This document shows, in pieces, positions 9,722 through 18,003 of a stretch of 18,003 nucleotides of DNA. Source of the stretch: Gymnopilus junonius. Its lineage: Eukaryota; Basidiomycota; Agaricomycetes; Agaricales; Galerinaceae. The stretch spans positions 1 to 18,003 of the forward strand of contig JADNYJ010000623.1 of the NCBI GenBank assembly GCA_015501075.1, given 5' to 3'. The notes below the pieces were generated by a model, which ran no database searches, was not told where the DNA came from, and saw nothing but the letters and a program-made list of their open reading frames with translations. A program made the translations under genes and the position numbers. Each line of letters opens with the position of its first letter. Position 1 is the stretch's first letter.

Positions 9722-10436
9722 GCGACGGTGGTCGGACTTGGGCAGGAGCAAAAACTGATAGTTAGATCATACCAAAGTTGTCATATTACTCTGGTTTTTA
9801 TCCGTCTGTTTTTAAGGCTCAAACTGAAGGTTTGGTGGTAACTAAATTGACAGTGTGTATCTCGAAAATCAAGAATTAATCCTAAAACTGAGGATTTGTC
9901 ATTGAAATCGTACTGAATCGATTCATAGGTTGCATTTTCTCGTCAGTAGTTGCTATGAAACTTCCACCAGAATAACGCGCGTCTTTTCTCCCTAGTCCTC
10001 ATTGTCTCTTTGTGCCTTGTTCTACAGGCTATTACGGCTGAATATTGTCATGAGACAAGGTCTTTGGAAATTTCCAGCTCTACATATCTTCCAATTTGAC
10101 CTCGCACGTTCTTCGTATCAAGTTGATGTTATCTCCGACAGAGCGCATGATGGGCGCTGACAGGTGGCGCATCAGCATATTCCGTAGAGAAAGGCAACTG
10201 TCGACACCAAAGCAGTACTGTTGGTATCTTCAAGGGTATCCTAGTTTCTGAAGCTGAAGATTTGCGACAGTGATTGAAACCCGCTGGTAATTAGCCCATC
10301 CATCATACATACCTGCCTCTTTTCAACCGTTCTTCTTCTGACATACTACGTTGCAGTATCTTTATTCTTTCCCGCACATGACATTTCGTTTATTCCTGTC
10401 AATGTCAATGGAATCGAGGCTCATCGGTTCCAGAAT

Positions 10437-10470
10437 GGATCCTTTAATTGATTGGATCCTTTAATTGATC
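10437..10470 (+). repeat. Tandem duplication, 2 x 17 bp
   Basis: GGATCCTTTAATTGATT at 10437-10453 is followed directly by GGATCCTTTAATTGATC at 10454-10470, differing only in the last base. It lies about 370 bp upstream of the CFEM gene; a replication-slippage duplication is the simplest reading. Confidence 0.85.
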
Positions 10471-10767
10471 GCGGACTTGCCGCTACATGCACGCATGCAT
10501 CCACTTAGTTACAAAGGAGTGGGGCCGAGTCTAGAAAAGCCTGTCCCTAGGATGTCCTGTGCCTTTTGCCTCAACACTTCAATTTCAAATTCGGACCGAC
10601 GGTTAAACACGGTTTACAATAATGATAAGCGCTGTAGCTGTTTTTTGACCGTGCACGATAGCTCACAGATGGAAAAAGATAGGAAAACGAGGCCTTAACT
10701 GTCTGGTATGCCCAGTATTTCAGATTTTCAATGAAGTCAGACAGAGTTGTGGATCTATTGCACAAGC

Positions 10768-10774
10768 TATAAAA
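10768..10774 (+). promoter_or_regulatory. TATA-like box upstream of the CFEM gene
   Basis: TATAAAA in the context AAGCTATAAAATG, 71 bp before the ATG at 10839. Position and sequence fit a TATA element for that gene. Confidence 0.45.
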
Positions 10775-10838
10775 TGTTAACGATTCAAGTCCGTTTTCCT
10801 CATCCTTTACACGGGCAAATAAATCGATTTTAAGCACA

Positions 10839-11315
10839 ATGTATTACAAGGCTCTCGTCCTCTACTCCTTCTTTGCCATCTTTGCGGTCGCCAGTGCCCA
10901 GGTTGTTATCACCCCCACAATTGTCGCGACTGGCACGCCAACCACTGCCAATACTTCAGCAGTCGTGACCGCGACTGTTCTTCCTCGCATCCCTCCGTGC
11001 GCCGTGCAGTGCATCGTGACAGCAGCACTTGCTGTCGGATGCAAGGGAATGTAAATATAATTATCTTGCTACAATATGTCGAAGGTATTCATTGCAACAC
11101 TTACAGTATGGACATTGCTTGCATTTGCAAAAATAGAATCGCATTCCTGACCTCGTTGTCGCCTGTCTCGCATTGACATGCAGTGCCGCTGACGCTTTGG
11201 CAGCGCAGACCGCGTATGAAGAAATGCCTTGCCGTGCGTGAAACATGTAATCCCGAATACTAGGAAACAAGACTTAAAATGATTCGTTTTAGCGGTGGCG
11301 ACTGCGACTTTTTAA
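10839..11315 (+). CDS. Small CFEM-domain secreted protein (one frame break)
   Basis: CFEM proteins are cysteine-rich extracellular or wall-associated fungal proteins; some bind haem, others act at the host interface. Exons 10839-11050, 11107-11233 and probably 11293-11315; introns 56 bp (GTAAAT...TTACAG) and 59 bp (GTGCGT...TTTTAG). A signal peptide (ALVLYSFFAIFAVASA) precedes a Thr/Val-rich linker and the CFEM core: PPCAVQCIVTAALAVGC, KGIMDIACICKNRIAFLTSL, ACLALTCSAADALAAQ, with the conserved Asp before CIC. The halves FLTSL and ACLALTC are in different frames: as read, translation stops at TGA 11174-11176. One missing base at about 11159-11161 restores spacing, and the full length then becomes 363 bp, 120 residues. 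If the last intron is unused the protein would end at 11241. No GPI-type tail is evident. Confidence 0.72.
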
Positions 11316-11452
11316 GCTAAGCCAGCCGCCAACCTCTGCTTGAGAATGAAGTAAACAAGAAGAGTGATGATTTCTGTTTTGTCGGTTTTTGATTTGCTAG
11401 ATACTAGCCGAAGTAAATTACATCCACAGACTTCATTTTATATGTGTGCTCC

Positions 11453-13274
11453 TCAGTCTGCAAAAGATTAAAGTAAAAGAAATATCAGAGGAGCAGCAAT
11501 TGTGCAAACAAAAAATACGAACCCGAATACCAACCAATCTCTCTTCGTCCATGAAGAGAGCATCATAATCAACGTCTGTGCCCGCGTCAATTATGAGTTC
11601 CACATAGGGTAGATACCCTTCAAGAGGGTCATCAAAAACACCCTCTGTATCCAAACTATCTATTCTGTTTTCTTCATCAAAGCCATGACCATCAGCTCCT
11701 ACGACATTGAGAACAATCAAATGATGTTCTGAAAGCAGCTGTAATCCACGCTTCTCCATAAATTTGACGTGGAAGGGATTGAAATCGAACAAATGAATGG
11801 TATTATGACGGTCGTCGTCATCGTCATCCTCAGATCCGGCCTTGGGGCCTGTTAGTTGAACGTAACGTTGCCCAGCGCTATTCATCCGGAACAGTGAGTT
11901 ATAAACATCGACTTTGAACCATCGAGTTCTGGAACGACTCCAGTGGTGCCAGGGAATGTCGGAATGGATTTCGGATGTAGTGCTGTTGCATTTCCCTCTA
12001 TCCTCTGCCTTCATGAAATCCAAAAGTGACTTCTTGTGCACTACAGCAACCCAGTTGGTCAACGAGTTGTCCTTTCTACAAGCGACCTGAAAATTAAATA
12101 CTATTATGGAGGAACTTGTGTCGTTAGTGAAAGGGCGCATTGAAGCTACATGTCTCGGAAAGCCCGCATGCGAAGCGCATACGGGGTCAGATCGGACAGA
12201 AATCCCTGTATATTCAGACTCGGAACTCAGCGCAGGCAATCTAAAAGTATAGATTTGCTCAACAACTTCTTCCTGATGTTGCACATCGGTGCAGGAAGCT
12301 TGGGGAATTTGGTAAACAAGTAGAGCGTTGGAGTGGGAACACGGATGAAGCAATATGTCTTCGCGCAAAAAGACGATGTCTAAATTATAAACTATTATGG
12401 GACCGTCCTAACACAGAAGTTCTGATGAGACTGTGCATCCTGTTGTATTTGAGGCCACGTACCTTCGTGGAATGTTTTTGTTCTCCTGTCTTCCAGTTAA
12501 AAATAAACAAATTTCCTAAATCCGATGCAACGACAATTGCTAGGTTCTCTCCGCCGATTTCTATGCTGACACTGGGATCTGTAATGCCATCAGTCTGAAT
12601 ATAGCAAACTACTATGTCGGGCTTCAATGCAATAGCAGGTGCTTTGTCGAGATTGGAGTATAGGCGAAGTACGGCCATTATTTTTGCCCATCCAGTTTGC
12701 TCCTCACATGGTACGCTGAACAGAAGCAAAAGAGGTGAGGAAACCGAAATCAAATTTTCAGAAAGGCAGCGTACATCACCACGAAGGCTATCATATCATG
12801 TTCCTCGATTGCAGGTCTGAAGTCAAGGATCTTCATTCCTAAGTTAAATTGACTCCACTGAGGGAAGCCTTCTTCCCCTTCTTTGGATGGAAGTCGGAGA
12901 GATTGAAGCCCGTTTGTTGAGAACTCTTCATCTTGCATTTCTATCCCGAGCAGGAAAGCACCAGGCGTAATATCGTGCAGACCAGAAGGCTCATGAGGGA
13001 CCTCCACCGTGCTGACAAATTTATGGTCAAGCGTCGCCCAAGCAAATTCCCGATCTTTGAGCATCTTCAGCTTGTCGGTCATTGGCATAAAACAGTTCGG
13101 ATTATCCAGCATCCCAGCCTTTTGCAATTCAATCTGATAGGTAAGGCGAGCCGAATTCGAGATGACCTCTGAAAACGTTCGGCATGCTAGTTTGCAGTGA
13201 AGGATGTCGGTAAAGAACAAGGAGGAGAATATTTCAATGAGGACCTCCGCAGAGAGCTGAAGAATATTGAACAT
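11453..13274 (-). CDS. F-box protein with propeller-like strands
   Basis: Likely SCF ubiquitin-ligase adaptor. Exons 13274-12775, 12715-12463, 12407-11531 and 11457-11453; introns 59 bp (GTACGC...TTCAG), 55 bp (GTACGT...GTTAG) and 73 bp (GTATTC...TGCAG). The sum is 1635 bp, 544 residues, in frame. The F-box is at the extreme N-terminus (about residues 4-42: ILQLSAEVLIEIFSSLFF, then HCKLACRTFSEVI). The middle holds WD/propeller-like strands such as LAIVVASDLGNLFIFNWKTG and DGPIIVYNLDIVFLRED, followed by SIIVFNFQVACRKD. A short acidic run SEDDDDDDRHN sits near residue 440. The C-terminal exon contributes only the last codon and stop; reading through instead would add 27 non-conserved-looking residues to 11433. 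It is convergent with the CFEM gene (137 bp between stops) and divergent from the methyltransferase gene. Substrate unknown. Confidence 0.85.
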
Positions 13275-13724
13275 ATTGATAACTTGAGGATGAGTGAGAA
13301 GTTTGATTCATTCAGAGCTACTTGGACATGGTGGCTTGAAGTGAGGCCTTACCTTTTCGCATGAATGACCGGTGACTAGCTGGGAAACCAGCTCCGGTCG
13401 GTAAACCAAAGAATTCAGCGACGCGACTTGTGACAGCGTCACGTGGAGAAAGGTGGATTATCAACCCAAATCACTCGGGCCGTCAAATTGCAATTCGTTT
13501 TTCTTCTTCACAGCAATGTCAAATCTCTACTACTTTCTTTCCCCGGACCATAATTCCTTCTGGAATTCAGAATTCTCTGGTAAGCCTCATAGCTTTATTT
13601 CAAGGCGGAATATTACAGAGGCTTATCTACTCTCCGCAGCCAACAGGCATTCGCATTTAGACTTGACCTTGAGCGCCCATCCTTACCACTGAGGCTCGAA
13701 TCATCTCATATAGTGTTTGGTACC
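13275..13724. other. Divergent promoter region of F-box and methyltransferase genes
   Basis: A 450 bp stretch between two start codons facing away from each other. No gene is seen; plus-strand frames at 13430-13692 have no recognisable content. It contains the composite ACGCG + CACGTG element at 13419-13445, roughly central between the two genes. Confidence 0.55.
13419..13445. promoter_or_regulatory. Composite ACGCG + CACGTG element
   Basis: CGACGCGAC at 13419-13427 followed by GTCACGTG at 13438-13445. The same two words occur in the same order at 6000-6029, with start-to-start spacing of 19 here and 22 there. Regulatory function is inferred from the motifs and their position in a divergent promoter. 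Confidence 0.42.
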
Positions 13725-14667
13725 ATGAGGCTCTCAAACGCCTTTTCATTTCTTACCGATTTGCGCCTGGCTTTCTTTGTCGCTATCTTTCCGACTTTGA
13801 AAGCTTTGTTGAACCAACCTACGCTACTGCTGCGCCCACATGCACTTTCGCAGGTGTTCATGTCCCATGTATGGACAGGCTTTGCGGACGGAACAGATGA
13901 GAACGGTAGAAAGGTCAAAGAGGGGTTGATTACTCCGAATGCTTATGGTGTTGTACTCGATATTGGAGCTGGTGAGATTTGCTTTATTCACGAAGACGAT
14001 TGATTCCTTGCTGATTGCTGTGTTGATAGGTCATGGTCATACTGTACGGTACCTCAACCATGCTTGTGTCTCGCGATATGTTGCTCTGGAGCCAAACACG
14101 CTCATGCATGACAAAATTCGGACTCAGGCCAACGCTGGCGGATTTCATGAGTCGGATGGGACGCTCGTGATCCTCTCATGTGGGGTAGAAGATACCAAAA
14201 CCATCCTATCAACTCTTTCATCAGCGCATTCCCCAACTCGTTCTCCCCCTCCAATCTCAGCCTCTTCTAAGGAAAAAGATTTTGCCCAAGCCCACCAAGA
14301 ACTTCCCCCAATTGACACCATCATCTCGGTCTTAACCCTCTGTACCATCCCAGACCCCCAAAAGAACATGGCTCGTCTGGTCCGAGACGTCCTCAAACCT
14401 GGCGGGCAACTCCTCATATATGAACATGTCCTCAGCCCAAGGCAGGACGTAGCTTGGTGGCAAAAGTTGTGGGCCCCAATCTGGGCCGTAGCTTTTGATG
14501 GGTGTAGGATGGATCGACCTTCGGATGTATGGGTGGGGAATCTGAAGCTGGGTGGGGAGGATGGTGTCGAGACGAGTGCGTGGAGGGAGTCGAGAATGTG
14601 GGGCAAAGAGGGCGAGGACCCTGAGAACTTGTTTTGGCATAGCGTTGGGCGATTTGTGAAGCGATGA
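13725..14667 (+). CDS. METTL7-like SAM-dependent methyltransferase
   Basis: Class I methyltransferase resembling the METTL7/TMT1 family, whose animal members methylate thiols at ER or lipid-droplet membranes; the fungal substrate is unknown. Exons 13725-13971 and 14030-14667, intron 58 bp (GTGAGA...GATAG, phase 1), 294 residues. The ATG at 13725 starts MRLSNAFSFL; an N-terminal hydrophobic stretch (LRLAFFVAIFPTLKALL) could anchor it to a membrane. Motif I is VVLDIGAGHGHTVRYL (about 76-91), the acidic post-I strand is YVALEPN, motif II is around DTIISVLTLCTIPDP, and motif III is LKPGGQLLIYEHV (about 204-216). The family C-terminal block WWQKLWAPIWAVAFDGCRM is present, and the chain ends RFVKR. 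A Ser/Pro insertion (HSPTRSPPPISASS) sits between motifs. A decayed paralogue with the same intron position follows. Confidence 0.9.
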
Positions 14668-15019
14668 AATGGGATTGTCGGACTCTGTAGACGAAAGATC
14701 GTCCGATGGGAGGCTCGAACAGCTGCAAATGAAAGCCGTTACTTATAAGAAAAAAGAAATACCATCGCGTTCACGTTAGCTTGACCTGCCGTCCTGCCAA
14801 GTATTCAGAGTAAATACCATTGGTATAAAGAACAAATTCCTGCGCATCAACCCCCCCATGACCCCGACAGGACGGTAAATTAGGTCAGCTCCCCCTACTG
14901 GTATCATCATCCCTGATATAGCAAGTCTACAAACATCGGTCCCACAAAGTCAAGCCCAACGTGCTCTCCATCAATCAATCCCAGGCTTCCTTTCCTCCTC
15001 ATCCTCCTCCATCTGCCCC
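14668..15019. other. Spacer between tandem methyltransferase copies
   Basis: About 350 bp holding the 3' flank of the intact copy and the former promoter of the decayed copy. No gene or RNA is seen; the word GGAGGCTCGAACAG near 14708 resembles a tRNA B box only superficially. Confidence 0.5.
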
Positions 15020-15923
15020 ATGAAACCCAAAGCAATATTTGAATACGTCGACCAAATCCGCGCTATACTCGTGATGGGTGTCCCGCCTACCGTGAACGCT
15101 GTTTTTTCGAGTCCCAGACTCCTATTGAATCCCACTGCCCTCTCACGGGTTTTCATGAGGCCATGTGTGGGCGGTCATGGCTGACGGAATGGATATGTGG
15201 GCAAAGGAATTGAAAGAGGAAATAATCACACTCAATGCAACGGGCATTGTCCTTGATGTCGGCGCAGGTTTGTTGAATCCCTTTCCTCGGCTTTCGTTTT
15301 CCTGCGTTTTTCAAGGGTGTTCGCTGATACGTCGCTTTTAAAGGGCATGGGCACACAGTCCTTTATCTCAATCGGTCGATGGTCGACAAGTACATCGCTG
15401 TTGAGCCAAACACAAATATGCATCTCAACATCCGAAGCAATGCCGACAAGAGAGGTTTCCACGAGTCCGATGGAAGCCTCATAATTCTCTCACAAGGTGC
15501 TGAAGACACACAATCCATCCTCGCATCATTGCGTGATGCTACCGGCATTCCAAATACACAAGTAGATACCCTCGTTTGTGTCCGCCACGCTCTGCACAGT
15601 GCCATCCCCTCAACAAACCCTCATGGCCTTGGTTAGAGATATTCTCAAGCCAGAAGGGCATTTCGTTATGTACGAACACGTCCTCAGTTAAATTGGGGGA
15701 CGTTGCATGGTGGCAGCGGGCTTTTGCTCCTACCTGGAGTTTTGTTTTTGACGGATGCAAATTGGATCGACCTACGGATGTTGGGTCGAAGAGCTCAAGA
15801 TCAAACGTTGATGGCGAGGAAAGACCTGCGTGGAAAGAGGGTAAGGTTTGGAAACATGAGGCTGATCCTCCATTCGAAGATAATTTGTTTCCTCACCTTG
15901 CTGGTGTCTTCGTCAAAGCCTAA
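15020..15923 (+). pseudogene. Decayed tandem paralogue of the METTL7-like methyltransferase
   Basis: The paralogue aligns with the upstream gene along its whole length: start ATG at 15020 (MKPKAIFEYVDQIRAIL), motif I IVLDVGAG|GHGHTVLYL split by an intron (15268-15343, 76 bp) at the same phase-1 position, AVEPNTNMHLNIRSNAD, GFHESDGSLIILSQGAEDT, LMALVRDILKPEGHFVMYEH, VAWWQRAFAPTWSFVFDGCK and a C-terminal GVFVKA. The frame is broken at several points: an extra base near 15158-15161 (then TGA at 15182-15184), an extra C near 15582-15583, an extra T near 15686-15689 (TAA at 15689-15691), and a missing base near 15780 with a later compensating shift. Alignable codons remain, so decay is recent. The number of separate breaks argues for a pseudogene rather than one sequencing error. 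Confidence 0.85.
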
Positions 15924-18003
15924 TTTTGGCCTTAATTAGGTCTGCAATTTACATAGCTTACCGTCTTCTTACTTATCATTTAGTATCTTTTCTAGCTCGC
16001 GTTCAAGGAGGGTAATCGTCCGATTATTGTACATCAGCAGTGTGCGGTCCGATGTTCAGATTAGGTTTATATTGACCACATTGCCCTTATTTCCGAGACG
16101 ACGCCGTCACGCCCATCATTGAGCATTTATGGTTATTACCATTGTAAGTAAGTAGGTCCCTGGGTGCGTCCACGCGGTGCACTCTCCTTTTGCCATTCGA
16201 GAATACTGCAAGTATAGAATACGAAGTCTGTTCCTTGTTCTGCACTTCTTGACTCCTTGCCCGGCAGTAATCCCTTTTGGCTTGTCTTCATTTTCAACTG
16301 GTTTGTGTTCTCGTGCGGTAGTCGTCAATTACGATTTCGTTCATTTTTTACTCCTTTCATTCATTTTATTGCTTTTCCGATTATATTCCGAACTAAGGGT
16401 TGTGTAAGGGTTCTTTTTTCTGTGATTTGAATAGGTCGCGTGGACCACGATCTTTGATCTGGATAACCCTGAATCGGAGTGATGCCCGGGACGCGTTCCA
16501 GTGGTGAAATTTTCCTTGTCTGACCTCCACTGTTCACTCTAACAGTCGTAATTTCCGAAACGAGCATTGTTTCTAATTCAGGTAATTTTTTGGACTATAC
16601 GCTCACCCACCCGTGGCTCAGTTCCAGAGATATATAAACCCCTTCGAATTAGAGGACGTTCCTCCCCAAGGTGATTTTCCCTTCTTCTTCACTTTCCACT
16701 CCTTCCTTCCGAGTTTCCTTGTCGCGGTCTCAAGCGCGGTGTACTCCCCCGCTCCAGTGGTTGGACTACAATGCCTGACAAACTGCAAGCGCACGGTTTA
16801 CCACTCTCTTCTAGTCCGTCACTTCGCGGCTGGAATTTGAAGTATCCCAGCTTCTGTCATTTCGTCAAGCATGTGCTGTTGAATCATCTACCGGCGCGGG
16901 TTTGTACATATACTTCTGCTTGCATGGCGACGCACCATTTCTCTCTTTCTCATACACACCCCTTTTTGTATTCCTCTGAAACTCCCTCCTGGTTGTCTGG
17001 TCCGCATCACCTACATTTTCTGTGCTACGTTTTTCTTCCTCTTCGAATTCCTCATTTCGTGCCTGGCGAAATGTTCACTCAGAAAAACTTTTTGATTCAT
17101 AATGAAGATGGGTGGGTGCGACTATGAACCAGCACTTCGAGCCTTGATTCCTTGCTTTATTTCTCTGGATTACGACTGATAATTTCCCTTGTATGGCGTC
17201 GCAGCTAGCGCTGTTAGCTTGCATTGTTTCATGTGATGTTCGAATACTGTGCATTGTGCGAGGACATTATCCTTGACAGTGATCTTGGTTGGACATGGCC
17301 CACGAAAGACCTTGCAAGGACTTTCCCTTCTTTATGAGTTCCCATTTTTGGTCGGGTTTTGCAAGAGCAAGTCCTGCTTTTTCTTCCGGTTTTGTGCGGA
17401 CTGGCGATTCTCCTTTAGTATCGAAAAATGACCGCAAGCGTGCTTGCGTTTTGAAGATTGCGTAAAAGGTCCTACTCAAACTTCCTTGCTTCCAATGCGC
17501 CTCCCTTTTCCTCACATCTGCAACTGATTTGCCATTGTGTAGCATTGTCGGCGGCTGTGGCGTGAACGAGAGCTGGAATACTATGAAGTTTAAGTTAGTA
17601 ACGACCTCGATATCTCTTTGGCAGCTAAGAGATGCAGGTACTTGCGAGTAATCATTATTTTTCTGTTCTTCTGTTGCTCGATTTGTATAGTTTTAATATA
17701 GGCGCCTTGTGTTACGTCATCTGGACCTTTACTTTGCCTTTACTTCGTGCAGTCTTCAATAGTAATACTTACTAATGGCTCAATTACTTTTTCTGCTGTT
17801 TCTGGCCCTTATCCCTTCCAGGCTGCTATTGGTAACCCTGGCTAACCTATAGGACTTCTTTAACTTCCGGTTAATTACGACCAATGGCCACGACCCCAAC
17901 AAAAGCTCTATTAATATTGCTGAAAGGCTGTTCTGGCACATGTACGACGTCGTCTGTAGACTTGTAAACAGTTCATTTTACTCGTTGCTTCCTGCCAACT
18001 CCT
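15924..18003. other. Long non-coding stretch, pyrimidine-rich on the plus strand
   Basis: About 2.1 kb with no supportable coding region. From about 16160 to 17420 the plus strand is rich in C and T runs (for example around 16676-16730 and 16960-17060), which opens chance frames such as 16771-17127 plus and 17545-17267 minus; none shows a recognisable domain. Pyrimidine-rich plus strands are common in leaders and promoters of fungal genes, so this may be the 5' region of a plus-strand gene starting beyond 18003. A GTAAGTAAG donor-like word at 16144 fits a spliced leader but proves nothing. A hairpin-forming palindrome is at 17433-17448. Confidence 0.45.
17433..17448. repeat. Short perfect inverted repeat
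   Basis: CGCAAGC (17433-17439), a two-base centre GT, then GCTTGCG (17442-17448). It could be a dimeric binding site or chance; nothing nearby indicates which. Confidence 0.5.

Larger units (their letters stand above)
9722..10838. other. Intergenic between two secreted-protein genes
   Basis: About 1.1 kb with no supportable gene on either strand. It contains a perfect-but-one 17 bp tandem duplication at 10437-10470 and a TATA-like word at 10768. Short frames at 10465-10698 (plus) and 10837-10571 (minus) have no recognisable content. Confidence 0.5.

Noticed and set aside
14700..14725. tRNA B-box-like word (GGCTCGAAC) and others near 1545, 13690 and 17238
   Set aside because: No matching A box, acceptor stem or cloverleaf could be built around any of them.
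14145..14728. Three long antisense frames across the methyltransferase
   Set aside because: Shadows of the strongly coding plus strand, whose motifs are unambiguous.
16771..17127. Plus-strand 118-codon frame
   Set aside because: Composition (Ser, His, Leu, Pro, Phe) simply reflects CT-rich DNA; no domain and no conserved-looking motif.
17267..17545. Minus-strand 92-codon frame rich in Lys and Glu
   Set aside because: It is the antisense of the pyrimidine-rich stretch; composition explains it and no family is recognisable.

Overview
The window looks like nuclear DNA of a mushroom-forming basidiomycete (Agaricomycetes). Genes are closely spaced on both strands. Almost every gene is cut by short introns of about 50-75 bp with GT(RNGT)-like donors, YTRAY-like branch sites and YAG acceptors. 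The gene families (multi-exon DUF6533-type 7TM protein, orphan F-box proteins, small CFEM secreted protein, fungal HMG-box factor) are typical of that class. Exon models were spliced by hand and checked by reading-frame arithmetic; no database search was possible.

Layout, left to right: (1) 1-1283 minus, the 5' part of the TFIIIB subunit BRF1, cut by the window edge, with a first coding exon that is only the ATG and a one-base frame break near 220. (2) 1827-2880 minus, an HMG-box transcription factor whose N-terminal exon is unresolved. (3) 3942-5183 minus, a three-exon F-box protein. (4) 6546-8457 plus, a 341-residue multi-pass membrane protein in 17 exons, some of only 8-17 bp. (5) 9087-9721 plus, a small secreted protein with one frame break. 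(6) 10839-11315 plus, a small CFEM secreted protein with one frame break. (7) 11453-13274 minus, a four-exon F-box protein with WD/propeller-like strands. (8) 13725-14667 plus, an intact METTL7-like SAM methyltransferase, followed by (9) 15020-15923, a tandem paralogue broken by at least four indels. (10) 15924-18003, about 2 kb without a supportable gene and with a pyrimidine-rich plus strand.

The genes do not form an obvious pathway. BRF1 is housekeeping; the HMG factor and two F-box proteins are regulatory; the 7TM protein, two secreted proteins and membrane-anchored methyltransferase are lineage-variable accessory genes. The most notable points are the microexon-rich 7TM gene with a probable GC-AG intron, the ATG-only exon of BRF1, the decayed tandem methyltransferase copy, a composite ACGCG + CACGTG motif shared by two divergent promoters, and repeated single-base frame breaks in otherwise well-conserved proteins, which may be assembly errors. 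I did not find convincing evidence of a wholly new biological system.
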